From Rhizobium sp. (lineage in GTDB: Bacteria; Pseudomonadota; Alphaproteobacteria; Rhizobiales; Rhizobiaceae), in assembly GCA_019739215.1 (NCBI GenBank), contig JAHHDR010000032.1, positions 62,001 to 126,000 on the forward strand: 64,000 bases of DNA, given 5' to 3'. The notes below the pieces were generated by a model, which saw only the letters and a list, made by a program, of their open reading frames with translations, searched no databases and had not been told where the DNA came from. Below are positions 18,797-27,330 of this stretch, one piece after another (positions within the stretch are counted from its first letter, which is position 1; every line of letters starts with the position of its first letter). The position numbers were made by a program, and so were the translations under genes.

Positions 18797-19903
18797 TTAC
18801 GCGAGTAGTTGTGTGCGGTCGATCTGCCAGACTGCGATCACGCGATCGCCGACCGTCATCGTGTCTTCGAAGAACCGGCGTTCAGGCACATAGGCGACGA
18901 ACTCTTCCTCGCCGGCCGCGGCCATCATCACCTTGACGAAATTGCCCTGGTATTCGACGCCCAGGATCGTGCCCTCGACAGACGTCGATCCCGCCGGGAC
19001 CGACGAATGACCGAGGCGCATCAGTTCGACGTCGTCGCGCCTGACGGCGACGTCCAGCGGCTGGCCCATTTCCAGCGTGCGGCCGGGCGACAGGGGAATC
19101 GCGATCTCGCTGAACATGCTGCCGGCCATCGTCGCCGTGGAGCCGTTGATGTAATTCACCCGTCCCGAAAGGACATTCTGCCCACCGATGAATTCAGCGA
19201 CATAGCGATCTTTCGGTGCGGCGTAAATTTCCCGCGCCGGCCCCGCCTGCCGGATCTGGCCCTTGTCCATGACGACGACCATATCCGCCAGCGCAATTGC
19301 TTCAAGCTGGGTATGCGTGACATGGATGAAGGTGATGCCGAGATCCTGCTGCATGCGGCGCAATTCCGTCCGCATCCGGATCCGCAAATGTTCATCCAGC
19401 GCCGACAGCGGCTCGTCGAGCAGCAGGACGCGCGGTTCGGTGATCGCCGCGCGGGCAAGCGCCACGCGCTGCTGTTGACCACCCGACAACTGGGCAGGCA
19501 GGCGGCTGGCGAATTCGGTCAGCCGCACTTTCTCCATCATTGCATCGGCCTTGAGATAGCGATCGGTCTTGGACAGACCGCGAACCCTTAGCGCGAAGGC
19601 GATGTTGTCGCGCACGGACAGATGCGGAAACAGGGCGTAACTCTGGAACATCATCGCCGTGCGGCGCTCGAGCGGCGCCAGGCCGACGACGTTCTCGCCG
19701 CCGATCAGGATCTCGCCGACGGTGGGATCCTCATGCCCCGCGACCATGCGCAGGATCGTACTCTTGCCGCATCCGGACGGTCCGAGCAGGCAGCAATAGG
19801 CCCCATCGGGGATTTTCAGGTTGATCCCGTCGACGGCATAGGCCTGGCCATCATAGCTCTTGGCAATGCCCGCGAGTTCGATATCGCCTCTTGTACGTGT
19901 CAT
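18797..19903 (-). CDS. Spermidine/putrescine-type ABC importer ATP-binding protein (PotA-like)
   Basis: ATPase of 368 residues with Walker A GPSGCGKST, signature LSGGQQQR, Walker B VLLLDEPLSAL and a C-terminal TOBE domain, as in PotA/FbpC proteins. The ATG at 19903 follows GGAG at a good distance; an ATG at 19915, just after the permease stop, would add four residues. Fourth gene of the operon. The importer class carries polyamines, iron and other small cations; here it is linked to a Mo hydroxylase, so an N-containing organic compound is likely. Confidence 0.9.
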   Translation of the reverse strand: MTRTRGDIELAGIAKSYDGQAYAVDGINLKIPDGAYCCLLGPSGCGKSTILRMVAGHEDPTVGEILIGGENVVGLAPLERRTAMMFQSYALFPHLSVRDNIAFALRVRGLSKTDRYLKADAMMEKVRLTEFASRLPAQLSGGQQQRVALARAAITEPRVLLLDEPLSALDEHLRIRMRTELRRMQQDLGITFIHVTHTQLEAIALADMVVVMDKGQIRQAGPAREIYAAPKDRYVAEFIGGQNVLSGRVNYINGSTATMAGSMFSEIAIPLSPGRTLEMGQPLDVAVRRDDVELMRLGHSSVPAGSTSVEGTILGVEYQGNFVKVMMAAAGEEEFVAYVPERRFFEDTMTVGDRVIAVWQIDRTQLLA

Positions 19904-19916
19904 AGCCTTCTCCATG

Positions 19917-20807
19917 TCAGTGCTCGCCCCCGCCGGCTGCCGCGCGGCGCCGTTGCAGCCAAGCGATGGACCCGAGGCTGATGCCGATGATGACGAAGGA
20001 AACGACGGTCGAGACCGTGCCCAGGGCATAGAGCGACGGCGATGTTACATTGAGCGTCATGCTCCAGATCTCGAGCGGCAGCGTGTTGAGGGGACCGGCC
20101 GTCTGCAGCGTCCGGGCGAATTCGTCATAGGACAGCGTGAAACCGAACAATGCCACCGCGATCAGCCCCGGCGCGAGGATCGGCAGCACGACGAGGCGGA
20201 TGGTCTGCATCGGCGTTGCCCCGAGATCGCGCGATGCCTCGTCCCACTGGTTGTTGAAGCGCGACATCACAGCAAACATCACCAGCACACCGAAGGGCAG
20301 TGTCCAGGACAGCTGGGCACCGAGCGCCGACGTATACCAGCTGGCCTCCAGGCCAAGCATGGTGAAGGCCAGCCCGATGCCGATGCCCAGAACAAGGCCG
20401 GGGGCCACCAGGCTGCCGATCATCAGGTAGAAGACGAAGGTGTCGCCCCGGAACCGCCGGCGAAAAGCGAGACCCGCCATGAAGGAAAACACCACGGTTA
20501 TGACGGTGACGAGCACGGCAAGGGTGATCGACCGCTGGAAGGAGCCGCTGACGTCGCCGGCGCGTGATTGCATGAACAGTTCCTGGAACCAGAAGAGCGA
20601 CACACCCCGCATCGGGAAGACGAGGCCACCGCGCAGATCCTGGAAAGACAGGATGTAGATCGAGACCATCGGTCCGTAGAGGCCGATCACATAGAGGGTG
20701 AAGAAAGTGCTCAGGGCATAGAATGTCCAGGCGCGGCCGCCTGCGCGGGGGCGGATGACGCGGGCCTTGACGGGAATGGCCGGGAGCGATGCCGTCATAT
20801 CGGTCAT
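19917..20807 (-). CDS. Spermidine/putrescine-type ABC permease (PotC-like)
   Basis: Inner-membrane permease of 296 residues with about six helices and the coupling motif EASRDLGATPMQTIRLVVLP. Its start overlaps the end of the PotB-like gene by 4 bp and its stop lies just before the ATPase start. Partner of the permease at 20804. Confidence 0.9.
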   Translation of the reverse strand: MTDMTASLPAIPVKARVIRPRAGGRAWTFYALSTFFTLYVIGLYGPMVSIYILSFQDLRGGLVFPMRGVSLFWFQELFMQSRAGDVSGSFQRSITLAVLVTVITVVFSFMAGLAFRRRFRGDTFVFYLMIGSLVAPGLVLGIGIGLAFTMLGLEASWYTSALGAQLSWTLPFGVLVMFAVMSRFNNQWDEASRDLGATPMQTIRLVVLPILAPGLIAVALFGFTLSYDEFARTLQTAGPLNTLPLEIWSMTLNVTSPSLYALGTVSTVVSFVIIGISLGSIAWLQRRRAAAGGGEH

Positions 20808-21667
20808 TGGGTGATCTCCTTGCGGATGTCGACGATGCGGAGGATGGCGGCGACCATGATCATGACCAGTATGGTCAGCACGATGGCGCTGGCCGCGGCG
20901 CTCGGATATTGCAGCACGCCGATATCCTCGTAGAAGGCACCGACGACCGAGGCGGAGCCGCCGCCGGACATCACCTTGACCACGAAGAAATCACCCATGA
21001 CGATGGAGACGACGAAGATGGCGCCGAGGGCGATTCCGCTTTTGGACATCGGCAGGATGATCAGCCGCATGATGTCCCAGCGGCTGGCGCCGGCATCGAG
21101 CGCCGCCTCGACGACGCGCTTGTCGATGCGCGACATGGAATTGAAGATCGGCACGATCATGAAGATCGTCAGCTGGTGGACATAGGCGACCACCACGGCG
21201 AAGGATGAGTAGAGCAGGAATTCCAGCGGCTCGTTGATGACCCGGGCGCCGATCAGCCCGCTGTTGACCAGGCCCTCCTTGCCCAGTAGCGGGATCCACG
21301 AAATCATGCGGATGATGTTGGACGTCCAGAAGGGCACGGTGCAGACGAGGAACAGGCCCATGGCCAGCAGCTTGCTCTTGATGTGGAAAACCAGGAAATA
21401 GGCCACCCAGAAGCCGATGATCGCGGTGAAGAACAGGGTGAGAAGCGTGAATTTCATCGTCGCATAATAGAGATTGAAGGTCAGCGACGAGGTGAACACG
21501 GTGACATAGGCGTCGAGCGAGTAGTTCGGGAACAGTCCGCCGAAGCCATCCGTCTCCATGAAGCTCGCGATCAGCACAACGATGATCGGCACGACGAAGA
21601 ACGGGATCAGCACGAGCAGCAAGGGCAGCACGTTCAGCCAGCCGGTCACATTTCGACTGAGTTTCAT
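20804..21667 (-). CDS. Spermidine/putrescine-type ABC permease (PotB-like)
   Basis: Inner-membrane permease of 287 residues, about six helices, with the coupling loop EAALDAGASRWDIMRLIILP. The ATG at 21667 is preferred over upstream open frame because the protein then starts with the short basic leader and first helix. Separated from the binding-protein gene by 84 bp that hold a hairpin. Confidence 0.9.
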   Translation of the reverse strand: MKLSRNVTGWLNVLPLLLVLIPFFVVPIIVVLIASFMETDGFGGLFPNYSLDAYVTVFTSSLTFNLYYATMKFTLLTLFFTAIIGFWVAYFLVFHIKSKLLAMGLFLVCTVPFWTSNIIRMISWIPLLGKEGLVNSGLIGARVINEPLEFLLYSSFAVVVAYVHQLTIFMIVPIFNSMSRIDKRVVEAALDAGASRWDIMRLIILPMSKSGIALGAIFVVSIVMGDFFVVKVMSGGGSASVVGAFYEDIGVLQYPSAAASAIVLTILVMIMVAAILRIVDIRKEITQ

Positions 21668-21703
21668 GACAGGGTTTCCACCAGGGCTAGAAGGGCATGG
21701 AAG

Positions 21704-21725
21704 GTCCCGCCCAACGGGGCGGGAC
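21704..21725 (-). terminator. Intercistronic hairpin after the PotD-like gene
   Basis: Perfect 9-bp stem GTCCCGCCC / GGGCGGGAC with a 4-base loop, 27 bp past the binding-protein stop and before the permease start. No T-run follows, so mRNA stabilisation or attenuation is more likely than full termination. This would favour the binding protein over the membrane genes. Confidence 0.65.
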
Positions 21726-21751
21726 ATCGCGTGATGCGGGCGCGTGACGTG

Positions 21752-23059
21752 TCAGGCGACCTTGAAGTCGTTCCAGCGCTTGTTCATGTAGGCCGACTCG
21801 TCCATCAGCGTGTTCCAGCACGAGATGTTGGTCACGCGGTCGACGAACGAGCCACCGTCGCGGACGGTGCCGGCCTTCTCCATCGGAACGCCGAAGGGGT
21901 CGGTCACCGGTTCCGGCGCAGGCTTGCCCTCATACCAGAAGGCATATTCGGCAGGCGTCATGAACTTCTTGGCCGTCGAGGGAACCGGGCTGTAGTACCC
22001 GTAGCGGCTGACGAACGCGCCCTGCCAGCCGGACATGTACCAGTTGAGATATTCGTAGGCGGCTTCGAGCTTCTTGCCGGTCAGGTGCTTCATCAGGCCC
22101 ATGCCGTTGCACCAGCCGCGATAGCCTTCCTTGCCGTCCTTGATGTTGACGGGAGCATAGGTGCACGGAATATCCTTGACGCGAACCGCGGCCACGGCCG
22201 GCGACCACATCGACTGGATCACCACCTCTCCGGCCGCCATGAGCTGTACGGACTGGTCGAAGGTGGTCCATGTGGCGCGGAAATGGCCGCTCTTCTTGAG
22301 CTCGATCAGCTTCTCGATGGTGAAGTCGATCTCGGCCTTGGTCATGTTGCCCTTGTTGCCGTACTTGATCAGGTCGGCACTCTCGAAACAAAGCGCCGCA
22401 TCCATGATGCCGATGGCGGGCACGTCGAGGATCGCGGCCTTGCCCTTGAACTTCGGGTCGATCAGGTCCTTCCACTGTGTGACCTCGTGGCCGACGAGAT
22501 CGGGACGATAGCCGATCGAGTCCGCATTGTAGACCTGCGGCACGTTGGTCAGCCATTCGGTGACGCCATCATGCAGTTCAGTGGAGTCGGGCTTTTCGAG
22601 ATACAGGGCTTCATAGGGTGAAATCCCCTGGCGCGGGATCGTCTTGCCGTCGATTTCGCCCTTGGTGAAGATCGGCAGGAAGTTGTCGAATTCCTTGATC
22701 TTCTTGGCCTCGATGCCCTGGATGACGCCGCGCTTTGCGGCAAGCTTGGCCTGCCATCCCTCAAGGTCGGCAATATCGACCGTATTGGGCTGGGTGATGA
22801 AGCGGTTGATGGATGCCGACGTATCGAGGTTCTGCATCGACACCTTGAAGCCGAGATCCTTCGAGGCCTGGTCGCCGATCGCCTTGACGACCGAATAGGA
22901 GACGCCGACATGGCGCAGCTCGATGTCCTTGATCTCCTGCGCCCAGATGGTCGGGAAGCCGGTTATCAGACCGGAACCAGCCACTGCCCCGGCGGCGGTC
23001 GCACCGGTCTTGAGCAAATTGCGCCGTGATATTTTCTTGACATTGTCATGCTCTGTCAT
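21752..23059 (-). CDS. Spermidine/putrescine-type substrate-binding protein (PotD-like)
   Basis: Periplasmic binding protein of 435 residues. It starts with a twin-arginine signal (SRRNLLKTGATAAGA), so it is probably exported folded. The mature domain resembles PotD/iron(III)-type binding proteins. First gene of the eight-gene operon that continues with the permeases, ATPase, Mo-hydroxylase subunits and amidase. The substrate it captures should be the substrate of the enzymes. Longer than PotD (about 350), nearer the opine/unknown-substrate branches. Confidence 0.85.
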   Translation of the reverse strand: MTEHDNVKKISRRNLLKTGATAAGAVAGSGLITGFPTIWAQEIKDIELRHVGVSYSVVKAIGDQASKDLGFKVSMQNLDTSASINRFITQPNTVDIADLEGWQAKLAAKRGVIQGIEAKKIKEFDNFLPIFTKGEIDGKTIPRQGISPYEALYLEKPDSTELHDGVTEWLTNVPQVYNADSIGYRPDLVGHEVTQWKDLIDPKFKGKAAILDVPAIGIMDAALCFESADLIKYGNKGNMTKAEIDFTIEKLIELKKSGHFRATWTTFDQSVQLMAAGEVVIQSMWSPAVAAVRVKDIPCTYAPVNIKDGKEGYRGWCNGMGLMKHLTGKKLEAAYEYLNWYMSGWQGAFVSRYGYYSPVPSTAKKFMTPAEYAFWYEGKPAPEPVTDPFGVPMEKAGTVRDGGSFVDRVTNISCWNTLMDESAYMNKRWNDFKVA

Positions 23060-23427
23060 CGTCTGGGCCTTTCTCCAAAATCGTTGAGTTGAAGCCAGCG
23101 CCGGCTGCTGGACAATGAAATGCATTTTTCCTGAAAACGGCAAAATCAGAAAATAAAATACTCATCATAAGGCTATCAAATATGCAAAAGCGTTGTGCAT
23201 ACGCCGCGCAATTTATGAGCAATCATCCGCTTAGACCCTTGATAAATCGACATTAGTGCTGCAACTCTATGCACTTCAGCGGGAACTGATTGAAAAAATA
23301 CTTGGGCGGCGACGCCCACAAAATTATCTGTTGCGAGCAAAAATATTTCAGCCTATCCAAATAGCCATTCTGGCATCCGAGGCCGAAAACCGGCCTTTGG
23401 GACTATGGGGAAAGGCAAGACGACACC
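23060..23427. promoter_or_regulatory. AT-rich divergent control region of the Mo-hydroxylase cluster
   Basis: 368 bp without a supported gene, clearly lower in GC than its flanks. It must hold promoters for both the PotD-like operon (leftward) and coxG-coxD-coxE (rightward). I see two short inverted repeats: TGGGCG-GCGA-CGCCCA at 23303-23318 and GGCCG-n5-CGGCC at 23381-23395. Either could bind a regulator. No consensus promoter is convincing enough to assign. Confidence 0.5.
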
Positions 23428-23880
23428 ATGGAAATGAAAAGCCATCAGCAGATTGCCGCGCCCCTGGAAAGGGTCTGGGCAGCCCTCAACGATCCGGATC
23501 TGCTCCGCCGCTGCATTCCCGGCTGCGAGACTCTCGAGCGCCTGGACACCGGCGAACTGGCGGCCACGGTCGTGCTCAAGGTGGGTCCGGTCAAGGCGAG
23601 CTTCAGAGGCAAGGTTCGGTTCGAAAACGTGGTCGCGCCATCCAGCATGACGCTCGTCGGAGAGGGCAGTGGCGGCATCGCCGGCCATGCGCGTGGTTCC
23701 GCCAATGTGACTTTGGCCGAGAATGCCGGCGGCACGCTGCTGACCTACGTGGTCGATGCCCAGGTGGGTGGAAAGATTGCCCAGTTGGGCGCCCGGCTCA
23801 TTCAATCGACCTCACAGAAGCTGGCGGGAGAGTTCTTCGGCAACTTCGAGAAGCAGGTCGCGGCGGCAACCGTCGAGTGA
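23428..23880 (+). CDS. coxG: CoxG-like SRPBCC protein
   Basis: 150-residue protein of the CO dehydrogenase subunit G family (START/SRPBCC fold). It has the typical opening APLERVWAALNDPDLLRRCIPGC and the GEGSGGIAGHARGSANV strand. In coxidovorans-type clusters CoxG helps recruit or mature the Mo enzyme at the membrane. First gene of the coxG-coxD-coxE operon, divergent from the structural genes. Confidence 0.9.
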   Translation: MEMKSHQQIAAPLERVWAALNDPDLLRRCIPGCETLERLDTGELAATVVLKVGPVKASFRGKVRFENVVAPSSMTLVGEGSGGIAGHARGSANVTLAENAGGTLLTYVVDAQVGGKIAQLGARLIQSTSQKLAGEFFGNFEKQVAAATVE

Positions 23881-23890
23881 GGATCGCGTC

Positions 23891-24814
23891 ATGAGAGAAC
23901 CGGCCGTCATGCCGACATCGATCGACGAGACGATCGCACTCCTTGCCACCCAGAACTATCTGGCGGGCAAGACGCTGGCGACCGTTGTGTTCCTGTCGCT
24001 GAAAATGCGCAGGCCGCTGTTTCTGGAGGGCGATGCCGGCGTCGGCAAGACCGAAATCGCCAAGGCGCTCGCCAGCGCGCTCGACCGCCCCCTGATCCGG
24101 CTGCAATGCTATGAAGGGCTCGACATCGCCTCCGCGGTCTATGAGTGGAATTATCCGGCGCAGATGCTGGACATCCGACTGGCGGAGGCATCGGGGGTTT
24201 CCGACCGCGCGCATGTCGAAGCCGGGATCTTCTCCGAAAAACATCTCATACGCCGGCCGGTGCTCCAGGCGCTGTCGTCGCCCGGCGGCAAGACGCCGGT
24301 TTTCCTGATCGACGAACTGGACCGCGCCGACGAGGCATTCGAAGCCTTCCTTCTGGAAGTGCTCAGCGACTTCCAGGTGACGATTCCCGAATTCGGCACC
24401 ATCCGGGCCGAAGACCCTCCCATTGTCGTCATTACCACCAATCGCACGCGTGAAATTCATGACGCGCTGAAACGGCGCTGCCTTTATCACTGGGTCGATT
24501 ACCCGGATGCCGCACAGGAACTGGAGATCGTCCGGCGCAAGGCGCCGTCCTGTCACGCGGCCTTGTCTGCCCAGATCGTTGCCTTCGTCCAGACGCTGCG
24601 GACCATGGAACTCTTCAAGAATCCCGGCGTCGCGGAAACCATCGACTGGGCCAACGCACTGGTCGAACTCGACCAGATCGCGCTCGACCCGCAGACCGTC
24701 TCCGCAACCCTCGGCGCCCTTCTGAAATACCAGGAGGACATCGCGCGGATCCAGGGACCGGAAGGCAAGGATCTCGTCGCGTCGATCGCCACCATGCAGG
24801 CGGATGCGGGATGA
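23891..24814 (+). CDS. coxD: CoxD-like MoxR AAA+ ATPase
   Basis: AAA+ chaperone of 307 residues with Walker A GDAGVGKTE, Walker B FLIDELDRAD and a sensor-1 TTNRTREIHDALKRR segment. CoxD is known to be needed for maturation of the Mo-Cu site of CO dehydrogenase; here it would assemble or activate a form II hydroxylase. Starts 10 bp after coxG and overlaps coxE by 4 bp. MoxR ATPases usually work with a VWA-domain partner, here CoxE. Confidence 0.9.
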   Translation: MREPAVMPTSIDETIALLATQNYLAGKTLATVVFLSLKMRRPLFLEGDAGVGKTEIAKALASALDRPLIRLQCYEGLDIASAVYEWNYPAQMLDIRLAEASGVSDRAHVEAGIFSEKHLIRRPVLQALSSPGGKTPVFLIDELDRADEAFEAFLLEVLSDFQVTIPEFGTIRAEDPPIVVITTNRTREIHDALKRRCLYHWVDYPDAAQELEIVRRKAPSCHAALSAQIVAFVQTLRTMELFKNPGVAETIDWANALVELDQIALDPQTVSATLGALLKYQEDIARIQGPEGKDLVASIATMQADAG

Positions 24815-26037
24815 TCGCGCCAGCCGCCGAAACGACCGAAAGCCGGGACGGCCTGCTTGCCGACAATATCGTCCATTTCGCGCGGGCGCTGCGGACCGCC
24901 GGATTGCGGATCGGCCCCGGCGCAGCGGTGGACGCCATCCTGGCGGTCAAGGCCATCGGCGTCGGCGATCGGGAAGCCTTCAAGGCCGCCCTGCGGGCGA
25001 CGCTGGTTTCGCGCCGCGAGGACATGGCATTGTTCGACGAGATGTTCTCGCTGTTCTGGATCTCGCCGGAGCAGATCAGAAAGATAAGGCAACTGATGGG
25101 CCCGCTCTCCCCGCGCAGGCCGAAGGAGCAGAAGGCCAACCCCGGACGCACGCGCGCCAGCAACGCGCTGATGGACAGCCGCCGGCAACCGCGGGAAGAG
25201 CGCCCTCCGGATATGGATGTCGACGCCCGCTTCACGACGTCGTCGGACGAGATGCTGCGCAGCCTCGATTTCGAACAGATGTCGCTGGCCGAAATGGGCC
25301 GGGCCAGGAAGGCGATGGAGAAGATCGTGCTGCCAGCCGACATCATCAAGACCCGTCGCCATGCGCGCGCCAATTCCGGCAGGATCGATCCGAAGGCAAC
25401 GATGCGGACCTTTCTGCGCAGCGGAGGCGAGCTCATGCTGCCCTCGTTCCGGCAGCGCCGCGAAATCCAGCCACCGCTTGTGGTTCTGGCGGACATTTCA
25501 GGCTCGATGAGCCAATACACGCGCATCTTCCTTCATTTCGTGCACCTTCTCACCGCACGTCGGCGGCGGGTATCGACCTTCCTGTTCGGAACGCGATTGA
25601 CCAATGTCACCCGTTCGATGCGGCTGAGAGATCCCGACGCGGCGCTGGACGCCTGTACGGAGCAGGTCAGGGACTGGTCCGGCGGCACGCGCATCGGAAC
25701 CGCGCTCCGGGATTTCAACCGCCTCTGGTCGCGACGCGTCCTCGGTCAGCGGGCCACTGTCCTTCTGCTGACCGACGGTCTCGAACGGGATGATATCGAG
25801 AGCCTTGAGATGGAAGTGGACAGACTTCACCGTTCCTGCCGGCGCCTCGTCTGGCTCAACCCTCTGCTGCGTTTCGACGGGTTCGAGGCGCGCGCATCCG
25901 GCATCAAGGCCATGCTGCCGCATGTCGACGACTTCCGCCCCGTTCACAATCTCACGTCGCTCGCCGACCTGGTCCACGCCCTGTCCGGCAAGGGTAGCAC
26001 CATCGAGCGGGTGAGGCGGGGTCAACCTCACGGGTAG
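24811..26037 (+). CDS. coxE: CoxE-like von Willebrand factor A domain protein
   Basis: 408-residue protein with a C-terminal VWA domain (about 225-400) carrying the MIDAS motif DISGSMS and the later LTDGLERDD segment. The N-terminal region is charged and helical. Partner of the MoxR ATPase CoxD in Mo-enzyme maturation. Overlaps coxD by ATGA and ends the operon; the next gene is convergent. Confidence 0.9.
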   Translation: MIAPAAETTESRDGLLADNIVHFARALRTAGLRIGPGAAVDAILAVKAIGVGDREAFKAALRATLVSRREDMALFDEMFSLFWISPEQIRKIRQLMGPLSPRRPKEQKANPGRTRASNALMDSRRQPREERPPDMDVDARFTTSSDEMLRSLDFEQMSLAEMGRARKAMEKIVLPADIIKTRRHARANSGRIDPKATMRTFLRSGGELMLPSFRQRREIQPPLVVLADISGSMSQYTRIFLHFVHLLTARRRRVSTFLFGTRLTNVTRSMRLRDPDAALDACTEQVRDWSGGTRIGTALRDFNRLWSRRVLGQRATVLLLTDGLERDDIESLEMEVDRLHRSCRRLVWLNPLLRFDGFEARASGIKAMLPHVDDFRPVHNLTSLADLVHALSGKGSTIERVRRGQPHG

Positions 26038-26162
26038 GCCAGTCGATAGCACCAAAGATCATCGATGGATTCCGCAAGAAAATGCACCGCGCGTTCCCTC
26101 ACGACAGGCTCAATTCCGCCCCTGTCCCGTACCGAGTCCGTATGAGGAGCGGGCCTCCCGCC

Positions 26163-27320
26163 TCAGAAGGCGGCCCGGTAGATGGCAAGCGCATCCGCCT
26201 CGCCGACCGGCCGGGGATTGTTCACCAGCAGGCGCGTCTGGTTCATGGCATCGGCAGCGAGCCGTGGCAGCCAGTCCTCAGAGATGTCCATCTCCCTGAG
26301 CGTCTGCGGAAGACCGCAGGCGCGCGACAGGTCCGAGAGCGCATCGCAGAATGCCGCCACCCGGGCCTGACCCTCAAGTGCCGCGAGATCGGGAAAGACA
26401 TGCGGTGCGAGTTCGGCGTAGCGCTGATGCGCTTCCACCGCATTGAACCTCAGGACATGGGGCAGCACCAGGGCATTGCTGAGGCCGTGCGGGATATGGA
26501 AATGCCCGCCCAGCGGATAGGCCAGCGCATGCACCGCGCCGACCGGGGAATTGGCAAAGGCCTGCCCCGCCAGCATCGAGCCCAGCAGCATATCCGACCG
26601 GGCCTTTTCGTCCCGGCCGTTGCGAACGGCATCGAGCAGCGATCGCCCCATGAGCCCCAGCGCCTGAACGGCCAGCGTCCGCGACAGCGGATTGTTGTTG
26701 GGGTTTTCCGACGTATAGGCTTCGATCGCATGAACCATCGCGTCGATGCCCGTCGCGGCGGTGACATGCGGCGGCAGTCCGTAGGTCAGTTCCGGATCGA
26801 GCAGGGCGACATCCGGGAGCAGGACCGGCGACACCACGCCCATCTTCTCGGCGGTTCCTGTGGTGACGATCGAGATCGGGGTGACTTCCGAACCGGTGCC
26901 CGCGGTGGTGGGCACGAGCACGAGGGGCAGGCGGGGGCCGCGCGCCCGCCCAACGCCATAGATTCCGGGCAGCGTTTCCGCCCCCATTGCCAGCAGCGAG
27001 ACCAGCTTGGCGACATCGAGCGACGACCCGCCGCCCAGGCCGATCACGCCTTGCGCGCTGGCGGCGACGCAGGCACCGGTTGCCCGGAGCACGACACCCT
27101 CCGGCGGGTCGGCCTCGACCTCGGAAAATATGCTTGTCTCGATACCGGCTTCCCCAAGAATGCCGATGGCACGGTCGACGATGCCGGTGGCCATCATCCC
27201 CGGGTCGGTGACGAGAAAGACACGGGTGCCGATCAAGGCCCGAGCGATCTCTCCGAGACTTGCGAGCGCGCCCACGCCGAACCGGATGCTGCTGGTGGTG
27301 CTGAAGACAAATGGCTTCAC
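26163..27320 (-). CDS. Iron-containing alcohol dehydrogenase
   Basis: Group III NAD(P)-dependent alcohol dehydrogenase, 385 residues from the GTG at 27320 (GAGG upstream); a TTG at 27347 would overlap the symporter gene. Motifs: GLGGGSSLDVAK for nucleotide binding, GTGSEVTP, and the metal-ligand region DAMVHAIE with HALAYPLGGHFHIPHG. It follows the sodium:solute symporter by 10 bp, so the symporter may import an alcohol, aldehyde or hydroxyacid that it oxidises. Substrate cannot be read from sequence. Confidence 0.9.
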   Translation of the reverse strand: MKPFVFSTTSSIRFGVGALASLGEIARALIGTRVFLVTDPGMMATGIVDRAIGILGEAGIETSIFSEVEADPPEGVVLRATGACVAASAQGVIGLGGGSSLDVAKLVSLLAMGAETLPGIYGVGRARGPRLPLVLVPTTAGTGSEVTPISIVTTGTAEKMGVVSPVLLPDVALLDPELTYGLPPHVTAATGIDAMVHAIEAYTSENPNNNPLSRTLAVQALGLMGRSLLDAVRNGRDEKARSDMLLGSMLAGQAFANSPVGAVHALAYPLGGHFHIPHGLSNALVLPHVLRFNAVEAHQRYAELAPHVFPDLAALEGQARVAAFCDALSDLSRACGLPQTLREMDISEDWLPRLAADAMNQTRLLVNNPRPVGEADALAIYRAAF

Positions 27321-27330
27321 GACGAGGGCC

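Noticed and set aside
23256-23894. A frame starting in the gap before coxG
   Set aside because: It overlaps coxG out of frame and has no motif; the gap is AT-rich control DNA.
26158-26173. Hairpin CCGCCT-CAGA-AGGCGG at the alcohol dehydrogenase stop as a terminator
   Set aside because: The stem is only 6 bp, overlaps the stop codon and has no T-run on either strand.
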